A stretch of 64,000 bases of DNA from Bacteroidota bacterium. GTDB lineage: Bacteria > Bacteroidota > Ignavibacteria > UBA10030 > SZUA-254. The translations under genes were made by a program, and so were the position numbers. Every line of letters begins with the position of its first letter. The stretch's first letter is position 1. Shown here piece after piece: positions 1 through 7,817 of the stretch. The stretch covers positions 1 through 64,000 of the forward strand of contig DATDFQ010000049.1 of NCBI GenBank assembly GCA_036522515.1. Direction: 5' to 3'. The notes beneath the pieces were generated by a model. The model saw nothing but the letters and a program-made list of their open reading frames with translations. It did no database searches and was not told where the DNA came from.

Positions 1-77
1 CCATCACGTCACGCGACCTGAAGGTCGCGCCTACCGATGCCTCGGGCGTGGTAGGCGCAGGCTTTAGCCTGCGTTAG
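1..77. repeat. Family A palindromic repeat, copy 1
   Basis: Two nested inverted repeats lie next to each other: GCGACCTGAAGGTCGC near position 16, and GCAGGCTTTAGCCTGC near 58, joined by a stretch with CTACC/GGTAG ends. The same modules recur at 18858-18994, 34471-34541 and 45533-45676. The element may continue past the left edge of the window. It contains no coding sequence and is followed after 20 bp by a family B element. Confidence 0.75.
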
Positions 78-97
78 TGTCCCAGTTTCATCTGATC

Positions 98-204
98 GTC
101 ATCCTGAGGGAGCAGAGCGATAAATGTCATTCTGAGCTGAACGAAGTGAAGCGAAGAATCTCCGTTCCCGAGAGTATGAGATCCTTCGCTTCGCTCAGGA
201 TGAC
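98..204. repeat. Family B palindromic repeat, copy 1
   Basis: The left arm starts GTCATCCTGAGGGAGC and the right arm ends GCTTCGCTCAGGATGAC, so the element can fold into a long hairpin. A second partial left arm (GTCATTCTGAGCTGAACG) sits inside it near 127, making this copy longer (107 bp) than the other copies (about 78 bp). It lies beyond the 3' end of the PrsW gene. Nothing else is visible in the first 268 bases apart from this element and the A element before it. Confidence 0.75.
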
Positions 205-268
205 AAATAAACGCTCAGGATCACAACGCCGAAAGGAGACAGTACGGTCGCGCCGGGGGTGCGGAGGG

Positions 269-1255
269 TCACCCGCCGAGCATATAGATCTGCCACAAAT
301 CCCGATTGCTCATGTGAAGGACCGGCGAGAGAGCCATCTGGCCCGTTTTTCCGATACTCTTCTGAAGATACTTCAGTTCGTCGAACTTCTCCTTGACATC
401 GGGACCCAGCGGGGCTTCAAAGCCGGCGCTTCTCATCATGAGGATCCCTTTGGCGCGGATCGCCAGCTCCGTGTGGAGGCGCACCAGGCAAATCATGTCC
501 GCGATGATCTCTCCCTGAAACTGCTGCTGCAGGGTGAGGAAGTATTGGCCGATCTTCGTGAGCGCCATGTCTCCGCCGGTGATCATTTCCAGCAACTGCA
601 TATCGGTATCCATCCCTACGCCCAGCCACTTTTTCGTCGATTTTTCACTTTGATGGAACACGACCGGAAGCAGCACCAGCAACACGGCGGTCGGCACCAG
701 CGGGGAGAGGACGAAATGATTATAGAAGGAGTGCATGACGATCGCGACCCCGAGCCCGGGGAGCATGAGGGAGAGCCGGAGATTCGACGCCCGGTCGGTG
801 ATGCTCTTGGTGATGAGCGCGAACATCGCGGTCGTCCCTCCGTGCATCACGGCGGTTCCCAGCCCGCGGCTTACCCAGAGCAGGAGATGCTGGTCCGGAA
901 GCGACTCCAGATAATAGAGGTTTTCGATGAACGAGAACCCCGCCCCGACGGCGAATCCGTAGATTGCGGCATCGACCACAAATCCGATCCGCTTCCTCCG
1001 CAGGAGGTAGACGACATAGACGGATTTAAGCGCCTCCTCGAGGACCGGGGCGCCGTAGCGGGCCAGTGTAAGCGGATCGACCCCGATCCGGTCGAGGGCG
1101 AGGATGTTGAGCAGAAAGGCCGGAACCGTCACGACGCACCCGGCAAGAATCGTCACCAGCACCGACCGGATCGGAACGAGTTTGTAGCTGTCCAGAAAGA
1201 TCAGCGCCCCGAGGAAGAGAAACACGGGGAGAACGCTCACCAGGATGCTCAGCAC
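269..1255 (-). CDS. prsW: PrsW-family intramembrane metalloprotease
   Basis: A 328-residue multi-spanning membrane protein with a GTG start. Roughly residues 1-200 are hydrophobic helices carrying the PrsW family pattern: EE at 73-74 followed by ALK, FIEN with Glu111, His138 in MHGG, and His175/His180 in HSFYNH, the residues expected to bind zinc within the membrane. Residues about 205-328 form a soluble, probably cytoplasmic tail of unknown role. In Bacillus PrsW makes the first cut in the anti-sigma factor RsiW. Here the gene lies 3.2 kb downstream of a membrane anti-sigma gene on the same strand, so a similar role is plausible but inferred. The family assignment is firm; the substrate is not known. 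Confidence 0.85.
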   Translation of the reverse strand: MLSILVSVLPVFLFLGALIFLDSYKLVPIRSVLVTILAGCVVTVPAFLLNILALDRIGVDPLTLARYGAPVLEEALKSVYVVYLLRRKRIGFVVDAAIYGFAVGAGFSFIENLYYLESLPDQHLLLWVSRGLGTAVMHGGTTAMFALITKSITDRASNLRLSLMLPGLGVAIVMHSFYNHFVLSPLVPTAVLLVLLPVVFHQSEKSTKKWLGVGMDTDMQLLEMITGGDMALTKIGQYFLTLQQQFQGEIIADMICLVRLHTELAIRAKGILMMRSAGFEAPLGPDVKEKFDELKYLQKSIGKTGQMALSPVLHMSNRDLWQIYMLGG

Positions 1256-1318
1256 GGCGCGCCCCCGGTCAGGAATGGTCGGAGGATTGCGGGGGGCTCA
1301 CAGGATGGCCGCCGCGCG

Positions 1319-4285
1319 TCAAAGTATTTTCAGGGAGAACATAAACTCCCTCGTGGTCCGCTGGTCGCGTTCGAAGGCGGCCGCGTAGCCGAATGAGAGG
1401 GTCGATTCCAGCCGGGAGAAGACGACCAGCTTGAAATCGATCTGGCCGCCGGCATTCAGCAGCGTCTGTCCTTCCTCCGGCCTGTCCAGGTTCGTGCCGA
1501 TCGCCGAGGTGAAGAGCGAGAGCTGGGACCAGTTGCAGTAGAGGCTGAGAAACCCGAGCCGCCGGAACCGGAGCGGCGGGAGCACCCATTCGAGCGTCGC
1601 TTTCCCGTAGTTCGACCCTCCGATCGAGTTCAGCTCTGTTCCGGGGAAACTGTACGACTCACGGTATCGTTTGACCTCCTGAAAATCGACCCAGTTGTTT
1701 CCGAACCCGCCGAAGAAGAAATTCGCGAATGAATTGTCCCGGTCCCCCGTCGACGCCCCCGCGGATCCGCGGAACCAGAGCGATGAATGGTCGAGCGGAA
1801 GGAGAAATCCGCAGTCAAGATTGAGGTTCCCGCGGAGAAAGTCGCTTCTGTTGACATAGGTATTCAGGGCATTGAGCTGGATCCGGATCCCCTGCTCCGC
1901 TTCCACCCCGCCGAGAGAGCGGCGAAGATACCGGTATGCGAGTTTTCCGCCGAGGGTCGCGAAACGGTCGAAGGAGGCGGCGACATTCTGGAAGTCGGGG
2001 AGCCGCTCCAGGTTTCCATACCCGTTGGCGCTGAGGGTGTAATCCAGAACGCGCGGGTTGTCGCTCAGGAGGATCCCGGTATACTGGACTCCGAGCGAGT
2101 AGCCCTTGCGACTCTCTTTTGTCGGGCCGAACAGGTCGTAGAAGTCGGCTTTGTTCAGGCTCGCGCTGACCTTCCACTGCCAGAATCGATAGGTCAGGGA
2201 GAGGTGAAGCCTCTCGTTCTCGGGCAGCCCCGGACTGGGTGAATAGGTGGCGGTCAGGTCGAGATCGTGGTAGAAGAGCGGATCGAGAAAGTTTAATCGC
2301 GGACCGATCGAGGTATAATCTTTATACCCTTCCACGACGGGGTACCCCGAGGTTAATCTGAGGCTCGCCAGTCCGTTATAGGAACCGGAGTCGGTCGCGA
2401 TCGTATCGAGTTTGACCGTCAGCGGAGACGGCAGGGTCCAGCTCTTCAACACGTCGTACTTGTCGACGACATCCTGGCCGAGGTAGCGGACCGGGCTGAC
2501 ATCCTCGGTCGTCCTGTTCGCGAGCATGACGGGAACAAACCCTTTTCCGGTGTAACGGAACGCGGCGATCGAATCGGCCGAAATCTGGACCGGCCGGAAA
2601 AAACCCGTCTCGCAGTTCGAGACCGCCTCCATTTTCTTCTTCTCGAGGTCGTAGCGAAAGACGTTCGAGACCCCCGTGTAGTAGGAGGTGCCGAACAGAT
2701 ATTTCCCATCCCTGGAAAAGACGAAGTTTTCCGGGGAATTATTGACGAACTCGTAGCACACCTCGTAAGCGCTGTTCCCCTTCATCAGCTCATCGATCGG
2801 CATCCTGATCAACTGCTGCTTGCCGCTCACCTCGATCGTCGAGGCGCTCAGGGTCGAACCGTCCGGCGAGACGTCGATATCGAACATGTCCCTCCCGTAG
2901 GGGAGGTGGAGGACTTCGGACCAGTGATCGTACGGGGGGGCGAACCGGACGAGCGTCGAGAGCCCGTTATGGTGCTGGATGCCCCAGATCGATTTACGCG
3001 GGACATCGAACGCCAGATCGCCCGTCCTCGCGCGCCGGAGGAGGACGCGGGATTCATGGGTGTTCACGTTGACCGCGTTCAAGTCCCGCCAGTCCTTGCT
3101 GTTGTGGGTCGTATAAAAAAGATCCCCCGTCGCAGGGTCGTAGGCCAGCGCGCAGACGTAGTACATCGCCGGCGACGGCAGATCGCAGATTTGTTCGATC
3201 GATCCGTCGTCGATGTTGATCGCGGAGATGTGCGCGAGCTGCCCGGGAAAGTTCGTCGCGGCGTAGAGCCGCCGGGAGCTCGAGTCATAGTAGGCGCGTG
3301 AGATCGCGCCGAGGGCGCCCTGGACGATCCGCCGGTACGGGGTGAGCGGGTAGTGCCGGACCGAATCGAGATTCGCCGCCTGCCACCCGTGTTCCCATTC
3401 GATCCACCGGGACCATTCGTCATCGAGCGACACCCCGTACACCTGTTCGAACTGCGAGGCAAAATACTGCTTGCTGTCGTCGGTCCGGTTGAACCACGCA
3501 AGGAGCTTGTCGATCCCGTACTGATCGGCGAGATACGTGACAAACCGGGTGCCGTACAGGTACGAATTCTGCCCCGTTTGAAAATCGATCGTGGTTCCCT
3601 CCGACTCCAGGCCCACCACGTCGAAGAAGTAGCTGCTGTCCCGCACCATCGTTCTGAAGACCATCTCGTCGTAACCTCCGAGCACCCTTCCGATTCCGCC
3701 CGCCATCCAGGTCTCCATGAAGACGGCGATTCCTTCATGGTACCAGCGGGGCGAATACTTCCTGGGCACGGTCAGGAAACTGTAAAACATCGAGATCGGG
3801 TTGTCGGAGGACGGAGGCACCTTTCCGAGGAAGATCGACCTGTAGAGCCTGTCGGTGTGCGAGGGCTTGTCGGTGGCGACGACGTGCATGAGCTCGTGGC
3901 TCATCACCCAATTGAGCCGCTCATTGGTCGGGGAGGTTTCATACACGTACTCATACGGCTCGATTCCGAGGATCATGTAGTTGAACGGGAGGCCTGTCGC
4001 CCCGGCGTACCCGTAGTCGTCAAAATCCTGGAGCAGGATCGTGACCTTCTCCGACGGGGTATACCCGTAGGTGCGCCGGTGGAACGCGAGCGAATTTTCG
4101 AAGCACCGGCGAAGATGGGGGATGACATAGGCGTGTTGCTCGTCGTAATAGAGCAGGCGCAGATTCGCGGATTCAAGCCGGTGGAACTGGGCGGCCGAGT
4201 CCGCGCACGCAAGCAGAGACATCGAACAGAGGAGAGCCGCCCAGAGGCGGTGCGGTCCCCGTGCGGCCGTCAACCTACGATTCAT
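1319..4285 (-). CDS. Outer-membrane protein with MA-type metalloprotease, propeller and barrel domains
   Basis: 988 residues, ATG with a GGAG ribosome site five bases upstream. Residues 1-33 look like a signal peptide. Residues about 35-300 resemble the peptidase MA-like fold, with the zinc motif HELMH at 130-134 and a downstream WYHEGIAVF segment. Residues about 310-620 hold TolB/WD40-like propeller repeats (for example ISPDG-like and FSRDGKYLF). The last 350 residues alternate polar and hydrophobic strands and end in a phenylalanine-containing strand (FMFSLKIL), as in outer-membrane barrels. The gene follows the ECF sigma/anti-sigma pair on the same strand, separated by a hairpin at 4340. 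Family members occur in Bacteroidota-type genomes; the substrate is unknown. Confidence 0.75.
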   Translation of the reverse strand: MNRRLTAARGPHRLWAALLCSMSLLACADSAAQFHRLESANLRLLYYDEQHAYVIPHLRRCFENSLAFHRRTYGYTPSEKVTILLQDFDDYGYAGATGLPFNYMILGIEPYEYVYETSPTNERLNWVMSHELMHVVATDKPSHTDRLYRSIFLGKVPPSSDNPISMFYSFLTVPRKYSPRWYHEGIAVFMETWMAGGIGRVLGGYDEMVFRTMVRDSSYFFDVVGLESEGTTIDFQTGQNSYLYGTRFVTYLADQYGIDKLLAWFNRTDDSKQYFASQFEQVYGVSLDDEWSRWIEWEHGWQAANLDSVRHYPLTPYRRIVQGALGAISRAYYDSSSRRLYAATNFPGQLAHISAINIDDGSIEQICDLPSPAMYYVCALAYDPATGDLFYTTHNSKDWRDLNAVNVNTHESRVLLRRARTGDLAFDVPRKSIWGIQHHNGLSTLVRFAPPYDHWSEVLHLPYGRDMFDIDVSPDGSTLSASTIEVSGKQQLIRMPIDELMKGNSAYEVCYEFVNNSPENFVFSRDGKYLFGTSYYTGVSNVFRYDLEKKKMEAVSNCETGFFRPVQISADSIAAFRYTGKGFVPVMLANRTTEDVSPVRYLGQDVVDKYDVLKSWTLPSPLTVKLDTIATDSGSYNGLASLRLTSGYPVVEGYKDYTSIGPRLNFLDPLFYHDLDLTATYSPSPGLPENERLHLSLTYRFWQWKVSASLNKADFYDLFGPTKESRKGYSLGVQYTGILLSDNPRVLDYTLSANGYGNLERLPDFQNVAASFDRFATLGGKLAYRYLRRSLGGVEAEQGIRIQLNALNTYVNRSDFLRGNLNLDCGFLLPLDHSSLWFRGSAGASTGDRDNSFANFFFGGFGNNWVDFQEVKRYRESYSFPGTELNSIGGSNYGKATLEWVLPPLRFRRLGFLSLYCNWSQLSLFTSAIGTNLDRPEEGQTLLNAGGQIDFKLVVFSRLESTLSFGYAAAFERDQRTTREFMFSLKIL

Positions 4286-4339
4286 AAATCTCCAGGAGGT
4301 TCAATTGATGCGGTGAGCAAGCGAGGCAGTGTAAACACC

Positions 4340-4369
4340 GAGAGGAGACGGTGTTGCCCGTCTCCTCTC
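4340..4369. terminator. Perfect 12-bp stem hairpin (possible terminator or attenuator)
   Basis: GAGAGGAGACGG and its exact complement are separated by six bases. The hairpin lies between the end of the anti-sigma gene (4425) and the start of the outer-membrane protease gene (4285). The minus-strand continuation is GGTGTTTACA, only weakly U-rich, so it may slow or partly terminate read-through rather than fully separate the two genes. Confidence 0.5.
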
Positions 4370-4424
4370 TTTCCTATCATTTCGGCCTCTACGTGTTAGG
4401 TCAAACCCGATGAAGCCAACCGCT

Positions 4425-6008
4425 CTATTGCTGGTCGGAATTCGTCCGTTGATCCTGCGGTACGTTGGTCCGGCTCTCGATGTTATTGAGTCTCGATTCG
4501 AGGTTGTTCGTTCTCGAATCCGGGGGGATGTTCAGCCGGCTTTCAAGATTATTGATTCTCGATTCCAGTATCGCGGTCCGAGCTTCCACGGTGGAGCCGA
4601 TCCTGGATTCCAGATTGTCTATCCGCTGTTCGGCGGGCAGGCTGGCCGTTCTCTGCGATACATACGCTTCAACCTGCTGCAGTCTCGATTCGATCGTCGA
4701 CGCCGTCCGGTATTCCTGCGGCACGCCGATTCTGCTCTCGAGGTTATTGAGACGCTGTTCCAACGAGCCGGAGGTTCGCTGGTCAGTCGCAGGGGCGGTG
4801 CGCTGGTCAGTCGCAGGGGCGGTGCGCTGGTCGGTCGCAGGGGCCGTGCGCTGTTCGGTCACAGGGGCCGTGCGCTGTTCGGTCCACGAGGCTGTCCGCT
4901 GTTCGATATTCGCAAGGCGCGCTTCGGCCGGCAAACCTGCTGACCGTTGCATTTCCTGTGCCTCGACCTGTTGGAGCCTGGCTTCGACGGTCGGAGCCGT
5001 GCGGGCCTCAACCGGGACGTTCAGGCGGCTCTCAATATTGCTCACCCGTTCCTGGATCACCGGTGTCGCGCGTTGCTCGGCGGGAATCGACAGGCGGGAT
5101 TCGATGTTGTTTACCCGCTGATCGATCGGGAGGGCCGCTGTCCGTGAAAGTTCGGCCGTTTCCACCTGCTGCAACCTTGAATCGATGGTGTTTGCACGGA
5201 ACTCCTGGGGGACATTGAGCCGGCTCTCGATGTTGTTCAGCCGCTGCTCGACTGTCGAACCTGTGCGCTGTTCCGCCGGGATCGAAAGCCGTGCTTCCAG
5301 GTTGTCTATCCGTTGCTCGGCGGGAAGCGTCGCAGACCTCGCCAGAATCTCGGCTTCGGCCTGTTGAATCCTGCCCTCGATCGTCTCGTTTGGCACCGAT
5401 CCGGGGGTCTGCGAGATCCGGCTATCGATGTAATCGATTCTCGCCTCTATGATCGAAGTGCGTGCGTCGGGAGCCAATCTTCCTTCCATCGTCTTGATTC
5501 GATTCTCAAGCACCGAGAATTGATCCGTGGCGATGTCTGACCCGCCGAGTTTCACGTCCTTATCGGTGAGCTGGCCGGCGTTGTACTTCTTGACGCCGCC
5601 GATCGTTCCCTGAATCTGGTCGCCGACCGGCCAGGGATAGAGAAAGGCGAAGTAGACGAGTGCCACCGAGACGGCGGCCAGGACACCAACTTTGACAGCT
5701 TTGCTATGCATGGAACCCTCCTGGTTGAGTGATGTTGTGAAAAATCTCGCAACGTTCCGGAACCTGCCCGTTCGTGCTGCTGGCGGCCGGTGAAACTGGA
5801 TGGAGTTGATAATGGTATTCTTAAGATATCGCGGGGGTTCCACGGGCTTCACCGACTTGAGGATCGATCCCAGCCTGGCCAGATCGTCATACAGTTCCTG
5901 TGCCTGAGGATCCATCGCAAGACGCTCCCGGAGAAGAGCACTCTCTTCCGGGGAATTCAACCCGTCAATTTCCCTGTGAATGAGCTCGTTTGTCTGATCG
6001 TTCATCAT
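4425..6008 (-). CDS. Membrane anti-sigma factor with extracytoplasmic IESRL/EQR repeat domain
   Basis: 527 residues. Residues 1-75 resemble the N-terminal helical part of ECF anti-sigma factors but have no cysteines, so the usual zinc HxxxCxxC motif is missing. A single transmembrane helix lies at about 105-125. The rest (about 165-520) is built of heptad-like strings such as LNNIESR and LPAEQR. These form four copies of a 65-66 residue unit (start residues 209, 274, 340, 438). The third unit is stretched by five 8-residue repeats (RTAPATDQ type, residues 371-410). A long coiled coil or fibre outside the cytoplasmic membrane is expected. The start overlaps the sigma gene stop (ATGA), the usual sign of a sigma/anti-sigma pair. 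The anti-sigma role is inferred from position, topology and N-terminal pattern. Confidence 0.75.
   Translation of the reverse strand: MMNDQTNELIHREIDGLNSPEESALLRERLAMDPQAQELYDDLARLGSILKSVKPVEPPRYLKNTIINSIQFHRPPAARTGRFRNVARFFTTSLNQEGSMHSKAVKVGVLAAVSVALVYFAFLYPWPVGDQIQGTIGGVKKYNAGQLTDKDVKLGGSDIATDQFSVLENRIKTMEGRLAPDARTSIIEARIDYIDSRISQTPGSVPNETIEGRIQQAEAEILARSATLPAEQRIDNLEARLSIPAEQRTGSTVEQRLNNIESRLNVPQEFRANTIDSRLQQVETAELSRTAALPIDQRVNNIESRLSIPAEQRATPVIQERVSNIESRLNVPVEARTAPTVEARLQQVEAQEMQRSAGLPAEARLANIEQRTASWTEQRTAPVTEQRTAPATDQRTAPATDQRTAPATDQRTSGSLEQRLNNLESRIGVPQEYRTASTIESRLQQVEAYVSQRTASLPAEQRIDNLESRIGSTVEARTAILESRINNLESRLNIPPDSRTNNLESRLNNIESRTNVPQDQRTNSDQQ
4506..5384 (-). repeat. Four in-gene repeats of about 195 bp encoding a 65-residue unit
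   Basis: Units start with T(I/V)(E/D)xR(L/I)QQ(A/V)E and continue with LPxEQR, NIESRL, IPAEQR and NVPxExR blocks. Approximate positions are 5190-5384, 4992-5189, 4698-4991 and 4506-4697. The third copy is longer because of the inserted 24-bp repeats. The copies differ at many bases, so the duplications are old compared with the 24-bp array. Confidence 0.8.
4777..4896 (-). repeat. Five tandem 24-bp repeats inside the anti-sigma gene
   Basis: The unit reads CGCTGGTCAGTCGCAGGGGC plus four bases on the plus strand. The first two copies (4777-4800, 4801-4824) are identical. The third and fourth carry a few substitutions and the fifth (4873-4896) is degenerate. The length is a multiple of three, so changes in copy number keep the reading frame. 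The near identity points to recent slippage expansion. Confidence 0.9.
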
Positions 6009-6547
6009 TTAATCCCCTGCCTGCTGAGAAGTTTGTTTTTCAGCGCCTGCCTCGCTGAATAAAGTCTCGACTTCACCGTCTTGTCCGGAATATCGAGCAC
6101 ATAGCCGATCTCCGTGTAGGAGAGATCCTGAAAATGGCTCAAGACGAGAATAATCCGGTCTTCAAGCTTCAATTGCATGAGTCCATCCTCGACGATTCTC
6201 TCGAGCCTCTGCCCGTCGATGAGCTGTTCGGTTGTTTGGTCATCGGAGACAATTTCGTGGTCGAGTTCTTCATATCGCTTCTGGTGGTTTCGAAGATTCA
6301 AGGACTCGTTGACGGCGATCCGGTACATCCAGCTGAAGAACTTGTAAGAAGGGTTGTACTCGGAGAGGCGCTCGTACGCCTTCAGGAAAACCGTTTGCGT
6401 CACATCCTCGGCATCTGCAGCACGGTTGCCGATTCGGATTGCAACGTTGTACACAACCCTGTGGTACTTTTCGACTATCGATTCGAATGCCGCCCTGTTC
6501 CCTGCCAGCGTTTCCCGGACCAACAGCCGATCATCGTCAACTATCAT
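6005..6547 (-). CDS. ECF-family RNA polymerase sigma factor
   Basis: 180 residues, ATG start. Region 2 is seen at about residues 10-80 (VEKYHRVVYNVAIRI, then DAEDVTQTVFLKAYERL and FFSWMYRIAVNES), and region 4 at about 115-170 (LEDRIILVLSHFQDLSYTEI, then IPDKTVKSRLYSARQALK). Only regions 2 and 4 are present, as in group IV sigma factors. The stop overlaps the start of the repeat-bearing anti-sigma gene by four bases. The module would direct RNA polymerase to an envelope or stress regulon; the regulon is not visible here. I could not find a convincing autoregulatory promoter upstream. Confidence 0.93.
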   Translation of the reverse strand: MIVDDDRLLVRETLAGNRAAFESIVEKYHRVVYNVAIRIGNRAADAEDVTQTVFLKAYERLSEYNPSYKFFSWMYRIAVNESLNLRNHQKRYEELDHEIVSDDQTTEQLIDGQRLERIVEDGLMQLKLEDRIILVLSHFQDLSYTEIGYVLDIPDKTVKSRLYSARQALKNKLLSRQGIK

Positions 6548-6632
6548 AAGTACAAAGCAATCCTCAGAAAGTTGGTTTCAACGGCCCCCTGGAATGGATT
6601 AAATCCTGAAAACTCCCCCTCACCCCCGAAAA

Positions 6633-6917
6633 TCAGCGAATTTCGAAGACCCTGTCGAAGCCTGCGTACCCGAAAATATCCTTGATGTGCTTATTCAGGT
6701 TGACCAGGGCGAGTTTATGGCCGGATTCGCTCAGCCTTTTTTGGGTCGCCAGGAGCACCCCCATGCCTGCGCTCGATATATACTCCAGTTCCCGGAAATC
6801 GATGACGCTGGAGGTGCTGATTTTGTCCAGAACCTCTTTCGCAGCGGCAACCTGCGAGGCGTCGAATCTCCCGACCAGCTGGACCTCGTTGTTGCTTCCA
6901 ACCTTAGCGCTGAACAT
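6633..6917 (-). CDS. STAS-domain anti-sigma-factor antagonist
   Basis: 94 residues, a single STAS domain. The segment YISSAGMGVLL (about residues 46-56) holds the serine that is phosphorylated in SpoIIAA/RsbV-type antagonists, followed by the helix RLSESGHKLALVNL. Third gene of a three-gene operon; its start overlaps the end of the kinase gene by 14 bases, suggesting coupled translation. It should bind the unphosphorylated partner kinase and release whatever that kinase holds. The cognate sigma factor or effector cannot be named from the window. Confidence 0.88.
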   Translation of the reverse strand: MFSAKVGSNNEVQLVGRFDASQVAAAKEVLDKISTSSVIDFRELEYISSAGMGVLLATQKRLSESGHKLALVNLNKHIKDIFGYAGFDRVFEIR

Positions 6918-7323
6918 CGTCCCGCCCCAAATTCTTCGTGATAATTATTCTCCCCACCCGGTCGGAATACTCGTACCGCATGCCATCCACCATTTTGCGG
7001 ACAAGGTGAACCCCGAGCCCGCCGATTTTTCTCTCCTCGAGAGGCAGGTCGACCTTTGCATCGGGAACCTTTGTCACATCGAATTCATCGACATCGAAAT
7101 CCGTCAACTGCACGACGATCGAATCCTGATCCTTGTGGAGGCTCACCGCGATCTCGCTCCGCCCCCCGCGGTTGTACTTCATCAGGTTTGTGAACAGCTC
7201 CTCGATGACGAATTGCAACGAATATGCCTCGGAGTTGTCGATCCCGTTCTGGGACATGAATTCCGTGATGTACTCGAACACGGAATCCAACGATGCCATT
7301 TCTCTCGGGAAGTGCTTTTCCAT
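6904..7323 (-). CDS. RsbW/SpoIIAB-type serine kinase anti-sigma factor
   Basis: 139 residues forming one GHKL (HATPase) domain. The N box is EELFTNLMKYN (about residues 46-56) and the G2 box is GGLGVHLVRKMVD (about 103-115). These small kinases phosphorylate a STAS antagonist and sequester a sigma factor or other effector. It starts directly after the stop of the upstream STAS gene with no gap and overlaps the downstream STAS gene. Being sandwiched between two STAS genes suggests one kinase serving two antagonists, but that is inference. Confidence 0.88.
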   Translation of the reverse strand: MEKHFPREMASLDSVFEYITEFMSQNGIDNSEAYSLQFVIEELFTNLMKYNRGGRSEIAVSLHKDQDSIVVQLTDFDVDEFDVTKVPDAKVDLPLEERKIGGLGVHLVRKMVDGMRYEYSDRVGRIIITKNLGRDDVQR

Positions 7324-7707
7324 TCAAGATCGGGTCGTGCCCGGACCCGTGGGGGCCTGGCGGCCGGCGGTCCCATATCCTGCCAGGGCATGCTCCATCG
7401 TGTCGTGAAAATCGAACACCCGTATCAGCTGGGTCATTTCGAACAGGCTCCGGACTCCCGGGTTTGCACAAGCCAGTCGCAAATCCCCCCCGGCCTTGCG
7501 CAGCGTCGTCAGCGTGGAGACCAGAGATCCGAGTCCGGAACTGTTGATATGGTGGACTGCCCGGAGATCGACGACAAACCAACGGTTCCCGTCTGCCAGA
7601 AGATCCTGAACGTTCGAGGAAAGGTTCGAGCGGTCCATTTCGCCGATGAAATCCCCCTCGAGCGATAAGACCGCGACGCCACTCTGGACCTGCCGGCTAA
7701 TCTTCAT
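7324..7707 (-). CDS. STAS-domain anti-sigma-factor antagonist
   Basis: 127 residues, first gene of the partner-switch operon. The STAS core includes HHINSSGLGSLVSTL (about residues 52-66) with the conserved serine pair, and residues 1-20 give the first strands (VAVLSLEGDFIGEMD). Residues after about 110 (GTAGRQAPTGPGTTRS) are a flexible tail not seen in the second STAS protein. The promoter at 7740-7768 is well placed. No PP2C phosphatase, which normally reactivates such antagonists, is encoded nearby. Confidence 0.88.
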   Translation of the reverse strand: MKISRQVQSGVAVLSLEGDFIGEMDRSNLSSNVQDLLADGNRWFVVDLRAVHHINSSGLGSLVSTLTTLRKAGGDLRLACANPGVRSLFEMTQLIRVFDFHDTMEHALAGYGTAGRQAPTGPGTTRS

Positions 7708-7739
7708 GCTCTACTCGCGATCCCTCGAAAGATTTGGGA

Positions 7740-7768
7740 ATAGTATGAAGATTTACGCGGAAAGTCAA
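7740..7768 (-). promoter_or_regulatory. Sigma-70-type promoter of the STAS/kinase operon
   Basis: Reading the minus strand: TTGACT, 17-bp spacer, TACTAT, with the predicted start of transcription about 26 bases before the ATG at 7707. Five of six -35 bases match consensus. It lies in the only gap (7708-7817) between the upp gene and this operon. Confidence 0.55.
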
Positions 7769-7817
7769 ATGATTTGGAAACCGGTGGAAACAACGATTCC
7801 CGTTCGTTTTCGGGAGT

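Noticed and set aside
77-1396. Long plus-strand open frame (439 codons) opposite prsW
   Set aside because: It is the antisense shadow of a clear membrane protease gene, rich in H, R, E and D as expected of shadows, and has no family pattern.
3353-4399. Plus-strand frame opposite the outer-membrane protease gene
   Set aside because: Antisense shadow; the minus-strand protein has signal peptide, zinc motif and ribosome site.
4777-4896. 24-bp tandem array as CRISPR
   Set aside because: There are no spacers and the array is in frame inside a coding sequence.
4465-5121. Plus-strand frames in the repeat part of the anti-sigma gene
   Set aside because: The repeats keep several frames open on both strands; the plus-strand translation has no start signal and no topology that makes sense.
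6548-6632. Possible ECF-type promoter (AACTTT then GTA) before the sigma gene
   Set aside because: The spacing would place the transcript start inside the start codon and the -10 part is not specific.
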